DNA of 64,000 nt, taken from NCBI RefSeq assembly GCF_041381155.1, contig NC_091134.1:12278008-12342007 (forward strand), read 5' to 3'. Both the position numbers and the translations under genes were made by a program. Under the pieces are notes generated by a model that worked only from the letters and a program-made list of their open reading frames with translations, was not told where the DNA came from and made no database searches. Below are positions 1 through 12,048 of the stretch, in pieces. How positions within the stretch are numbered: the first letter of the stretch is position 1; the number at the start of each line of letters is the position of its first letter. Source of the stretch: Argopecten irradians (Eukaryota > Mollusca > Bivalvia > Pectinida > Pectinidae).

Positions 1-67
1 TTAATTCAATTTAAAAAATTGTTGAATATTGTATGTTAATTCAACTCATGTATCCTTATTGTTTCAG

Positions 68-184
68 CGTATCCGATCAAGTATTGCTCCATCTCCGAAA
101 TGGAAACCTGCTGTTTGTCAGGTGAATGGGAACAAGGAAACTCTGGAGTATGTGGCGATATCCAACACAGAAGAGAAATCCTAG
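68..184 (+). CDS. Probable last exon of an SLC6-family transporter
   Basis: A 39-codon open stretch follows a good acceptor (ttgtttcag ends at 67) and closes with TAG at 182-184. It reads RIRSSIAPSPKWKPA followed by a hydrophilic tail. The pattern R-I-R-x3-A-P-x-P-x-W-x-P resembles the cytoplasmic C-terminal tail of SLC6 glycine/GABA transporters (R-L-K-x3-SP-x-P-x-W-G-P), which follows the last membrane helix. Earlier exons would lie left of the window. The gene runs toward the minus-strand SLC6 exons at 1133-3428, so the two would be convergent or overlapping paralogues. The match is short and from memory. It could also be the tail of an unrelated gene. Confidence 0.35.
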   Translation, partial: RIRSSIAPSPKWKPAVCQVNGNKETLEYVAISNTEEKS

Positions 185-539
185 ACTTTGTTGAGACCTA
201 CTGAAGTCGCTTATAGACAATGCATTTTTAGATTCTGTGTCTTCTGTTATCCTTACCGCAGCTAAAAGACTACGAAAAGACAAGAACGTTTCGTGACCTA
301 ACGTTAATATGTCGAGCTACATTAACAAAGGATGTCGATTTTGTGTACGTCTCAGAGTTAGTTAAAAACGATAAGTTTGCAATGGGATTATGACTCTAGA
401 CCCAGATATTAAACTTTGGTTTCATGAGAAAAATGTTTATTTTTATAAATCAGCTCAAAGTCATGGAGCCCTAAATCTCCTATAGTATAGTATAATTATA
501 TGTTATATGTCTCATGTCATACACTCATGATGTCGCATG

Positions 540-663
540 AGGCTGTGTTGCATGCCTACTCATGCAATACAGCCTCGTGAGGTCACGGCGTCAACAAAAT
601 CACTATTTTCTCGGTAAAAGTTTACCCTTTTCAGAAACTAGGCAGGTTTTACTATAAGAGATG

Positions 664-698
<35 letters not shown>

Positions 699-990
699 GA
701 TTTGCGTTGGAAATATAACGTATTTTGGATGTATCCATAACTGACTTACAGTCGCAGTTTTCTACAACCTTACGCCAAAATGGCGGGATAGTTGTAATAA
801 AACATCGAGATATGAAAGAAATATACTTTTTCATATGCAGATATGTTGGATAGGGATATTCTTTCCTCTGGATCGCAAAAAGTGGTACAACCCTCGGAAA
901 ACCTCTTGTTTTATAACATTTTGTGACCGTTGGGTATAATATTATTCATATCCTTCATATCCACATATGGAATAGTCTTATATATTATTT
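540..990. repeat. Foldback element with long palindrome (copy 1), including poly-A
   Basis: Contains a palindrome at 825-978 whose arms read 'gatagggatattct...' and '...atatccttcatatcc', plus a short hairpin around 548-590 (gcatgaggctgtgttgcatg) and a poly-A run at 664-697. The same parts recur in the same order at about 25,940-27,410, there interrupted by a 1-kb insertion. Related fragments are seen near 6,720-7,120 and 13,510-13,620. No coding capacity. Probably a non-autonomous DNA element. Confidence 0.6.
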
Positions 991-1132
991 ACGCAATAGA
1001 ATCATAGAATGGCCAAAGTATCTCAAGGAAATACATATACAGTTATGTACTACTAATGCCGTGGTTTTAGAAAATAATTTTCTTTAAGTTTTAAACTTAT
1101 CTATATATGTCGTCTAATATCGAGTAACTTAC

Positions 1133-3428
1133 CTCCAGAATTCTGTGGATGCTGTTGGATAAAAATCATGGGACTGATTCAAAACGGATGATACATTGTA
1201 ACCAGTGTTATTGAGTATTCTATACGAAACATTTAAGAATGAGCTCTCATTCTGTGCGGTAAGATTTAGCGTATTCCCAGAATTGGCTGACCGCAAGACT
1301 ACACAGTTATCAGAGTTCCAGGCGTTGTCACAGGACGCCCAGGGAAGGGTAGGGAAGAACGAGTAGAAAGGCGTTGTCACAGGACGCCCAGGGAAGGGTA
1401 GGGAAGAACGAGTAGAAAAGGTAGCATAATACCCAAGCTACCACCAGGCCGTAATACCAAGTGATGATGAAAGATATGGTTACCATGCAAAATCCCAAAC
1501 CTAAAGAATAGCAGATAATGTCAATGTGTTAGATAATGATTACAGTAAAGTATCTTATTTTCACTCATTAGAAAGTTCAACAAATTCGCGTATTCATAAA
1601 GGATTTGCCATCAAGGGCAGGTTTTTTTTTCGTTTTTTGTTTTGTTTTAGTTTTCATTTTATAATTACGTTTTATACATTACATTATTCTCGAAGCAATT
1701 GAATTAGCGTTTGAACTGTCTCGTGCAGTATTGCCAAAATAAAGTGGTTCTAACCATCTAGCTACAACAACGGTGACTGTGCGGAATATGGAACAACACC
1801 TACCTTGAAACAAGGGACAAATACACCACAAAACCAACGGGCTTTTTCCAGAAAATTGACCTAAGCTCAACTCCATGAAATAGAGTGGGAATCCACAGAT
1901 TAGCATGAATATGAAAAAGGGAACCAAAAAAGCACCTGAAATAGGAAGGATATTTATTACATTTGTATATTCAAAAAGAGATATATTTTCACCGTTTGAT
2001 TTTATTAACGTTACAATAATACAACACTTCATGTATAAGCAAAGCAACTGTATTAAAATAATCAACTTCACAAAATCATCGTCATTTCTGGGTGCTTTAG
2101 AAATAAAAAAAAACCTGAAGGAAATGGAACTTTTATCACGTCAGTAAAAATGTGAGAGCCAAAACAAACAAAAAAGTTTCAGTATAGACTATTTTGTCCT
2201 TCGGGGGCTTGTCAAGGATAATATGTTAAATGGTGCGATGATACTGAAACATATTAAGGTTTATACATATCTTTATTTTTACTTTTCTGTTGTGTATTTA
2301 AGGAACTTAAATTCGTGTAAAGAAAACCCGTTTTATGGGTAAATGAAGCGCATTCGTGGAACGAATTAATGGTTGTCGACCTATTTTTTATGCCCGGGGC
2401 TGATTTATTGGCTCACTTAATGAGCGTTTGACTCCAAGGAAACATACCATCATGGTAGTTTATACATTTACAACTGCAAATATACAAGATGCGAGATTTG
2501 CATTCATGTGTATTGTGCTAGTTTTATCGCTAAATGAAGTTAAGTTAGGTCTACACACATGTACATAGGTAAGGAAACTGCTACGGATGAAACGTTTCCA
2601 AATAATCATCATATCCTTTATCTGGCACATTTATGGCAATAATTATCAGTTAATTATACTCTTGAGCAAAACCAAGATAAGACGGCAGTTTTATATCGTT
2701 TTGGATGGGATAAGGAATACTGTCATTAGCCAAAACAGGCCCCTGGGACCTTTTGAATTTCAAGGATTGACTCAAAGGTAGCCAAATATAACATTTTGTT
2801 ATATTGAAATCGGTTTGTCAGGAAATTCCCATTGTTCATGAAAAATGCTTTGGGATATTGCCATATTAAACAGATATACGACTATAACGATGTAATCATC
2901 ATGCATACTGTAAAATCATTATATTTCGTAGGAGTTTAATTTTTGTGACTTACGTTTTTTTAACCAAAAACAACTTTAAGTCCCAACGAAAGATAAGCAT
3001 ACAACAATTACATTATGTAGACTTACATTCCACAAAATTCTACTTTGTATCATTCTAGTTTTTTACTGTAAGGTCTTGTCTCCGAATTGAAGTGCCAACA
3101 AAATTAAAAATAAAAATTACAATTAACGAATCTTATTGATTGCACAATATTATAAACCAATTAAACACCGTGTAGAGATTCAATACCGGTGTAAAATGTT
3201 GCAATCATGACCACAAGAGTGGACAAATTCTGTAAATAATAACTTACCACCTCCATTCCGCATGCACAGGTATGGGAACCTCCAGACAACACCCAGTCCT
3301 ACGGAGAAACCAATCAAAGACAATAGATATTCTGCCTTTCTGGCCCAAACATCACGGGACGCACTTTTCTCCTGATTTTCGATTTCTTCCTTGAAAGAGT
3401 TGAGCGATTGCTTCTCAGGTATCTCCAT
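1133..3428 (-). CDS. SLC6 sodium-coupled neurotransmitter/glycine-type transporter, N-terminal three exons (partial, disrupted)
   Basis: Coding exons are 3428-3248, 1935-1804 and 1500-1133, all with GT-AG borders and compatible phases; a further acceptor at 3453-3454 suggests an upstream 5'UTR exon. Exon 1 gives the cytoplasmic N-terminus and TM1 ([14 protein letters not shown]). Exon 2 gives TM2 ([27 protein letters not shown]). Exon 3 gives TM3 and the large extracellular loop, with the [10 protein letters not shown] cysteine pair and about six N-glycosylation sequons. The family imports glycine, GABA or amines with Na+ and Cl- across the plasma membrane. Two oddities stand out. The TM1 motif reads GLGVVW where nearly all members have GLGN-(V/F)-W; that Asn binds Na+ in LeuT. 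A 49-bp tandem duplication (1321-1369 and 1370-1418) shifts the frame of exon 3 to an early TGA. TM4-12 are not seen in the window. The gene may be a fragment, a pseudogene or a mis-assembled allele. Confidence 0.85.
1321..1418. repeat. 49-bp perfect tandem duplication inside SLC6 exon 3
   Basis: Two adjacent identical 49-bp copies (1321-1369, 1370-1418), each starting ggcgttgtcacaggacgccc. The unit encodes the TM3 end and the LPWASCDNA start of the extracellular loop. Because 49 is not a multiple of three, reading both copies shifts the frame. With one copy removed the exon is open throughout. Confidence 0.95.
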
Positions 3429-3452
3429 ATTTGTCTATTCCTTTTATATAAA

Positions 3453-6400
3453 CTAAAGAAAAAAGTCAGCACTTAGTTGTACAACAGCGAAAATCAATGC
3501 AGACAAAATTCATTTAAAACTTGTCTTTTGCGTCCACAAGTGTTGTGAATGAAAACGTTTGCCAGAGCGACATTGACTGATATGTTTCACTGCAATGGGC
3601 TAGTTTAAGTGAACTGGTTTAGCGGTAGGGCGTGTGTATAAATAATACACACATCCACCGAAGCGTGACGCCTCAACACACACAGGTTTAGGCCAATAGA
3701 ATGTTTACATATTTTCACAATAGTTCTATCATGATCAGTTAGTGCAAAATGCTGTTAAACATATTTTTCGCAATTGATTACGGAAGTTGAGAGTAGAAGT
3801 CAGAAACAGATCATTTACCTATCTGAACAATATTTATTTTGTTATCCAAGTAACGATTTATGCTGAGTATTCAAATAAAGGAAAAGTAATAAGAGAAAGT
3901 CGATGACGAATTTAATCTGGATTTTACATATTTCACACCATTAGACATGCTTTGAATTTTCAGAATGGAAAATGGAACATGCTTGGTCCATTAATATAAA
4001 ATGAACCCGTTTTTTGTGGTTTTTTTTTACAAGCACCAAGTCAGTATAACGTTTTGTGACGCCATATTCTCATAACGTTCGTGTCCTTAGAAAGGTGTCC
4101 ACGGGTCATTCTCCTTAAATTAATAGCATATATGATTACTATTATGAAGTCGAATCTTTTTAAATCTTGAATAAAATCTTAATATATATAAGAAATAAAA
4201 ACCTTTGAGTCGGTCAATATCATGCAATACCGATCTTGTAAATCTAAAATATTATTAACGTTTTGCATTAACATTAAAAAGTACTTTAACAGTTATAAGC
4301 CAACTAGTATAAATAGAAGTTACACAACGACAGATAATCGAAAAGTTTCAAAAGCACATAAGCTATTTTCGAAATCCTAGAAAGGTCAATTTTGAAGAGT
4401 GAAAATAAGATAAAGACAATAAAAAGTCGTAATAATGCCTTTTTAATTGCAACGACCAGCCCAGTCCAATATTCTTTATGCAAAATTTATAGATTTATTG
4501 GCTTACCCTCGAAAGAAAAATATTCAAATTCAATTTATCTGATATTATTTTGTCATTATATTTTTTATTATAACTACTGTATTAACCAAGCGGATCTCCT
4601 CGTCATTTCCTTCAAAGATTCACATAGAGGTCGACGAGGTGTCGCGATGGTTATCTAGGTCGGATGTCATCAAGACTGTATTTGAAGCTGAATCTGATTG
4701 GATTTAATGGGGTCGAGAGTGTAAAACCAATTACTCTTAATCTGATGTTGAGTAGTTTCCAGCTATATTTGCTCTAATACATAAAGTGTGATGCATTCTT
4801 GATCAGTACATATTCACACGCACAACCCAGGTCAATTCTGTAGTATAGCCGACACAATGAAAACCACAGCGAGCTATTATAAAGAGTGACTAGTTTTTAA
4901 AGATAATATACACACAGTAAAATGCTATTTAATAATTTACCCTTTAAACTATAAAAGTAATTTGGCAAATTAATCACATAGCATTATAACTGGTTATGGC
5001 ACATTATGTATGTATGAGGTAATAAGAGACACCAGGAATTAATGCATACATATTGTAAGTAAACACACACAAATGTGCAACTATCTGATTAAAAACCCGA
5101 TTTAGGATGATTTTTGTATTTTTGTTTAAATGAGGCTGTTATTTTCTTTCTGGTCGCACTTTACATAGTTGTGTAGGGTCATTGTGAATAGAAAATCATC
5201 GCTTTTTCTCGCCGGAAATATGACTATTTAGCCATTAAATCCACAGGTGGGGTAGATTCTTTGTCTCCAGAAGCTCCCCCCTTCCTCCCCTTCAACCATC
5301 TCCTGATATACACATCATGTGATTTCCATCGATTTTGTTAGCAAGAACCCTAAGATCTCTAAAACGCGCTATAAAAACTCTGGTGCGTAGAATTCTTTAA
5401 AACTACAAATCTCGTGTCCCTGTGTATGACAGCTGGTTTTGGAAAGCCTCAGTATACGGAGAAAAAAACAGTCCCATTTGGTCACTGCGTATACGGATGG
5501 GTAAGATCTGTTTTGAACCGCAACCGAAGGAAGTTCATCGTATCAGCCAATCTGAATGAGTATATCACGGTTGTTAGTCGACAGCTGTTATATTCATCTG
5601 ATACGCTGAAAGTTGCATAATAACCACCTATTGTGACGGAAAATATTATGAATGTTTCGATAAGATCTTATCGACTGAATTGGTGCTTAAAATACATGTA
5701 TTATCTAAAATTATTTAAGTATTCCGGATTTCGACATTTGTTTCCGGAGATTTACATAACGGTTAAAACAAAATATTACGTGATCCACTGCCATTTCCAA
5801 ATGCTGATTGGTTGTCTTGGTAAACCTTGACAGAATTACTTTTTCCTTAGTGCCACGTTATCATTTATCAACGTCATTAAGAATCGAGTGACGCTATACT
5901 ATTTTGTGATAGCCGCTTGACGTCCAAACTGCAAGTGGAAATTAGATCTTTGTCGTGTTCGTTGTGTGAAAGTACATGTTACTGACATTTTATGCGTGGT
6001 GTAATATCGACCTGAAATGTTGATAACGGTTTTTGACCTAAGAGGATCTTACTGATGAGTTTTGTAGAGAGTCTGAAACGGACTTAAACTTGATAACAAT
6101 GGTTAGTTGATTATTTTTGTGGGGGAGTAGATAACACCACTTTAGTGTTTCATCACGTACAGTATTTAAAAGTTTCTTAATAATTATACTAAAGTTCATA
6201 TTTATTATTCTTACTATTAAAAATAGAAAAGCAAACATATTGCAAACAAGAGAAAAAAATCGATATAGAGTCCAGTACTTAAAATAATGACCTATTTCCC
6301 ATATGTTAGCGGCAATGCCATTTTGAGGATCTCAGTGAGAATGCCTTCCACTTCTTCTTCTTGGCTTGTAATAAATACGTTTACTAAAGAATACAATTAT

Positions 6401-7339
6401 TTCGAACGCTAAATAATTCCATTTCTTTAGGTCTGCAGCAATATGAAAGTCTAATGTTATCGCTATGTGATAGTAAATAATTGACTCCATATCCGCACGC
6501 TAATAGCGTTGTTTCCATGAACAGATTGGTGTATCATTATTCAAACATTGGTAACTCTCCTTTTTTTTGAAAGTAATTACTTTCTTTTTTTAAATTTCGA
6601 AAGTATTCGCGGTTATTTCTTTCCGGCTTCAAAATTAGCTTACCACAGTGGTATGTCGTATAAGATTCAAAAACTCTTTCAAATGTGAAAATAAAGGAAA
6701 GGGGTATTCTAGTCGAGGCTCACAACATGTGATAAAACCTGAGTCGTTTTTCCATTTTGTGACCCCGATGGTAGTTTATATATCCCTATCCTTCACATCA
6801 AATATGAAAGATCATTTACCTTTATTTAATTTACTATATTATTATAGCCCGCCATTTTAGTTCGGTGAAATCTGCAACTGCAAACAAATTTTCCATTCAT
6901 GAAAATTGCGTGATATTTGAACGTAAATACCGTTGTTTGCATTCTTTAATGTAAAACCAGCATTTTCAAGTTATGCAAATAATGTTGAAATCAGCCGAAT
7001 TTCGTTCACGCAGTGACGTCACGAAGTAGGTTTTCATGGGTAATACAGTCTCAGGCGACACGAGTGTACATGTACTGCAGGGGATAAACCAGTACTACAT
7101 GTATACCTATATGTATGAGAGTAATATGTTTCTGCCATTATATACATGTATTGCGTGCGATTGAAATCTATGTTAAAAGCATATTTTTTACTAAAATGAC
7201 CTCTTTGAACTTGAACTAGGATTTATAAACTGGTTCACAGAAAATAGTCATTACGATTTTGTGAGTGAATACACACTATTTTATCAAATATCTTTCAAGT
7301 TAATATCTAGACGTGTTTGTATACTAATTCCTACTTGCC
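3453..7339. other. Non-coding stretch, no gene recognised
   Basis: Upstream of the SLC6 start. Open frames are short and AT-rich, with no splice-consistent protein match. Around 6,720-7,130 are fragments of the foldback repeat family (a tail with 'ccctatccttcacat', and 'ggggataaaccagtac'). Confidence 0.5.
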
Positions 7340-7454
7340 TGAAACAGAAACATAAGCAGGAATTAATAGTATTGTTAGGGCTTGTAAAATATATCAAGTA
7401 CATGGGTAAATATTTACCGATAAAGACGAAATGCGAGTCACTGCATTGATGCAT

Positions 7455-7490
<36 letters not shown>

Positions 7491-8157
7491 TTGAACTGGT
7501 GCATATCGACGCCGAAGTACGTTTGCCTTTATCACTGGACAGGTCGGCTTTTGACTTCTGAGCGTATTTTGAGACGGTATGCCTGTTTTTACAACTCGTA
7601 AATTTTTTTATATCAAAATCATCAGTCAGTGGAATTTATTTAGTCCAACGCAGTAATTTGGCGAAGTTTGTGCTGAACGGCTAATGTACCACGGATATTT
7701 CACATATTTTTCCAATAGACCATTCTTTAAGAATTTACCTACAGTGTGTGTCATTGTTCACCAGACCTTCCATTGGGAACACGCCCTAGCTAGAAGCTGT
7801 GAATTTGTAACGACACGATCAATTTCCGACAGCATTCATTGTTCACATTCAACGTTGAATACTTACCTCTGGTCAACTATGATATGAACCCTACATCATG
7901 AGAAAACATTCCGGTTGCCCACGACGGATATAAGGCCTAGTAAGTGTAACTTCATCAGGTGATATAAACTATTTCTATATTGAAAAACTAGAAGTTTGGA
8001 ATGTTTATCACTAAGGTGTTCTATCATCGAAGCCGATATTCAAACCAATTCTTAATAAATAAAATGGAAACATATATTCTATCATGTTATTATGGCGCCG
8101 TTAATTACTTACCTGGTATACTGTAGCTGCAACACAAACCCACGCCTGTAGATGTAA
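7340..8157. repeat. Duplicated unit A-B, first copy
   Basis: Part A (7,340-7,520) runs from the 'gaaacagaaacataagcagg' region to 'gacgccgaagtac' and contains a (CT)n tract. Part B (7,520-8,157) is about 640 bp and recurs at 11,388-12,048 at high similarity with small indels. Part A recurs at 8,157-8,272, and its end again at about 8,576-8,620. On the minus strand B contains an exon-like block, 11 codons AWVCVAATVYQ followed by a gtaagt donor, kept in both copies. No protein family could be named. Confidence 0.7.
7457..7488. repeat. (CT)n microsatellite
   Basis: About 16 uninterrupted CT dinucleotides inside duplicated part A. Confidence 0.95.
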
Positions 8158-9659
8158 TGAAACAGAAACATTAGCAAGAATCAATAGTATTATTAGGGCT
8201 TGTATAATATATCAAGTACATGGGTAAATATTTACCGATAAAGACGAAATGCGAGTCACTGCATGGATGCTATCATTACGACAAACCCTTGACTCAAATT
8301 CTGTGCCATAATGATTTCTAATTCTATAAATACAGGTCAAATGAAGCTACGAAAGTATCATTATCGGTCACAGAGCTCGACATTATAAAACATATCAACA
8401 AAACTTGGAAAATTGTATAGATCTTGATTTTCATGTTTTGTAGTTCATTCCGACATATTCGATTCACGGAAAGCTCACATTTTTAGTCAAGTTCTTCCCG
8501 ACAGTGACTACTTAAAAAATCTGTATCTGAAGATACGTTTCTGGGCTAACGTGTTGAGAACGTGTATGAAATGATCCCTCTCTCTAAGTGAACCGTTGCA
8601 TATAGACGCCGAAGTACAGCCTAAACGAATCAACATGACAGAGAATAAGAAAACTTTTCTAGTGGCATCTTACAGAGAAATGAAGCATTATATATAAATG
8701 ATTGCATAAACACGTGGAGTTAAGAAAGGGGTGCACCATAGTGCTAGATACTATACGCTGCCAAAAAGAATGGCCTCGGTAAAAACATCATTGTCACAAC
8801 TATCTAACATTTCTCGATTCGGATTTCAGATTTTACCTTTATGTTTCTATTTTCAACATAATAATTTACATTTAACAAAATCATATTTCAATGCGTTTAC
8901 GGTGTTAAAGTGTAGTAATTAATGCTTTAATCATCAGACCTATTCATAGCAATTAGCAATTTAATATTGACGACACCATCATTATCAACATTTATTTTCT
9001 GAACCGAAATTTCATATGATGAATTTCGAATTTGGTCCATATAAAGATATACATATAATGTAAAGATTCAAATGCATTCGTTATGAAATACAGCAGATTT
9101 AAAAGAATTAATTTGTTCATGCAAAATTAATTAAGCTAATTAAGTTTTTATTTATTTGAGCCTTTGGTAAGTATAATTAAAGCTTCTAAGACTCGTTTTA
9201 TTTAAATCTCATATGAAATTATGATACTTTATTTTTTCACATCGTAAATCTACAATTTCACATTTAATGACGCAATAAAGACACAGATTGTAAAAAGGAA
9301 AATCGCCATCCTATAACAAAATGCTCACGTGTCATTGTGTAACTTCTACTGAAGAGGTATGACGTTTTATTGCTTTTCATAAGTTTGAAGCAAAATTCAT
9401 CGAGATTTTTATGTAGATGTAGTATAGGCCAGGGAAGAAAGACCTTGGGAAATGTTTATGCATTTTGATAGATGCTAGCATGTCATTTAACAGGGATTTC
9501 GATAAAGTTTGAATACGATTTGATAATATCAATGGGTGGATGTACAATTGTGATTATCTCCCTGCCAGAAACAAATGTTTGAAAAAAAAAAATATAAATT
9601 TCTTTACACATTTTAAGGATCAAAGAAGTAATATAAACAGGATTTTTCAGATGTCATGG

Positions 9660-10290
9660 GATCCTTTCCAACGTTAGTCTGTAGGATACAAATTACTTCA
9701 AATCTCTCGATCGTCGCTTGGTTTGTGTCCAGTAGAAACATTGGACAAGCGCAATCGCCTGGGAGTCTTTACAACTATGGCGGGGTAAGTTGAAATGTCT
9801 GGCAACTGGAAAGTCAGGTTTGTTCTGTTTGATAGACCAGTGGTGATTGTTAATTCTGACGTTGAGTGGACCGCCGGTTTCCCCACCGTATTGCATCGAA
9901 CATTTCCTACTAGAGAGGAAATAGGTGACATTGTTGGATAATTATGTCACATTCTGTAGGATATTGTATGCTTTGCTTTTGATAGCACATTCAGCTGTGG
10001 ATGCTGTGTATGGACATATCATGCACCGTTTATTGTTGTATTTCTTGAATGAACCAGTTTGTGCAGCAGGAACAAGAGGAGACAGTTTGCTGCTCACTAC
10101 AAGGTCTTTTACATTTGTTGGGTCTGCGGTAGGCTAGTAGCGGGGTTCTGGGAAAATACGCCTACGTCTGGTTAATGACTTGATGATTTTTCAGTGGTTC
10201 CTAAGGATAGAAGGGAGATGTGGTAAGTTAGGAAGGAATGCTACCATACAGGGAACACGTTGAGTGGCAGTTCTGGTTTTTCACACATTT
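9660..10290 (-). mobile_element. Penelope-like element, C-terminal GIY-YIG endonuclease relic
   Basis: Minus-strand frames give a segment like PLLAYRRPN, then CMICPYTASTAECAIKSKAYN, then CSMQYGGETGGPLNVRINNH and KQNKPDFPVARHFNLPRHSC, ending near 9,690. This is the cysteine-containing linker and GIY-YIG nuclease region found at the C-terminus of Penelope-like retroelements: Y-x-G-x-T plus an R-(I/L)-N-x-H helix. The tyrosine-glycine core is Y-G-G-E-T-G. The reading frame is broken and no reverse transcriptase domain is visible upstream, so this is a truncated relic. It lies between the two copies of duplicated unit B. Confidence 0.7.
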
Positions 10291-11387
10291 TACATCTACA
10301 TGTAATGCCCAAACCACATATTAAACATTTGAATCTAATGCAACCTGAATACCCAATCAGCGATGTCCGAAACATTCACATCTCTATGAAAGCTTCTGTC
10401 CAAAAGGGGATTTCCAGAAATGTATTTATGGTTTGATTCTGCGGTTCCTATAAAAGGTCCGTACAGTATACTAATGGGATACGTGTATCAGCGATTGTTT
10501 CTACATATACCCCCATTTGTTGTGGAATGAAGGTAGATCACATTACTCTATGTGATCATAAATCACATAGAATAATGGAAAAGAAATTGATGATGGTACA
10601 AATAAGTAGAATATATTATATTTTATTTCATGTTGATATGATATTTAATTTTTTTTTATATCTTTACGAACCTGCAGCACTAACAGTGTTCAGCATCCCA
10701 TGAACACGATACTGATTTTTAGTATTAATTTGGACATTATACTGTATCGAGGTAAAAATTAAATCGCGACAATTTATCAGTCATTTTAGTAATTTCAGAT
10801 GCCAATGTTATACCAAAGTACATTATGGGTGACTTATATAACTTTCAATAAAATATCTGATGCTAATACATTAGGCGCAATGAATGGCAATTCATTTTTG
10901 GAACATTAAGATATTGCATAATAGTAAGTTAATAATTGACACAATTTCAGTGAATACAATGTCATTCCATCTATCAAAATTTGTAATTTTAATTGTATTA
11001 ACTCTAGGAGACTCTTATAACATCCTGTTGTTCAAGCTTGATAACTTAAGCTAATACATTACTGTTATGCCAAGGTTTCAACAGTTTTTTTTCGTGTTTT
11101 TTTGTCTTCGTGTTTCTTTGTCTATCCGATAACCCTTCCAGTGACGTAGGTTGTCCCTATTTGAACATCACAAACAAAAAATAAATGTATGCTTCGCCAC
11201 GTGCATATTGCATAATAATGCTCCGCATTAGTGACACGAGTACATGCTAGGTTTGATTAAACACGAATTCAAATATAACACATTCATCCATAATATTGCT
11301 CAATGGGCTGGTCTAATCATTGATTTAGAAGAGTCTAAATTTGTCTTTAACAGGGTGAAGGAGTCATATTTTCAATAATTTCACACA

Positions 11388-12048
11388 CGTTTGCCTTTAT
11401 CACTGGACAGGTCAACTTTTGACTTCTGAGCGTATTTTGCGACGGTATGCCTGTTTTTTACAACTTGTAAAAATTTCATATCAAAATCATCAGTCAGTGG
11501 AATTGATTCAGTACAACGCAGTAATTTGGCGAAGCTTGTGCTGAACGGCTTATGTACCACGGATATTTCACATATTTTTCCATTAGACCATTCTTTAAGA
11601 ATTTACCTACAGTGTATGCCATTGTTCACCAGACCTCCCATTGGGAATACGCCCTAGCTAGAAGCTGTGAAATGGTCAACGACACGATCCATTTCCGACA
11701 GCATTCATTGTTCACATTCAACGTTGAATACTTACCTCTGGTCAACTATAATATGAACCATACACCATGAGAAAACATTCTGGTTGCCCACGACGGATAT
11801 AAGACCACTAGATATTTTCCTGACCTAGTAAGTGTAACTTCATCAGGTGATATAAACTATTTCTATATTGTAAAACTAAAAGTTTGGAATGTTTATCAAT
11901 AAGGTGTTCTATCATTGAAGCCGATATTCAAACCAATTCTTGATAAATAAAACGTAAACATATATTCCTTCATGTTATTATAGCGCCGTTAATTACTTAC
12001 CTGGTATACTGTAGCTGCAACACAAACCCACGCCTGCAGCTGTAATGT
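11388..12048. repeat. Duplicated unit B, second copy
   Basis: Matches 7,520-8,157 in the same orientation about 3.87 kb away, with an extra 20 bp or so near 11,800. The minus-strand gtaagt donor and the preceding 11 codons are conserved, which might mean a real duplicated short exon. No flanking exon was found to support a gene. Confidence 0.75.

Noticed and set aside
8100-8160. Transporter-like exon AWVCVAATVYQ (also near 12,010)
   Set aside because: Eleven codons with a good donor, but no partner exons or family match; kept only as part of the repeat description.
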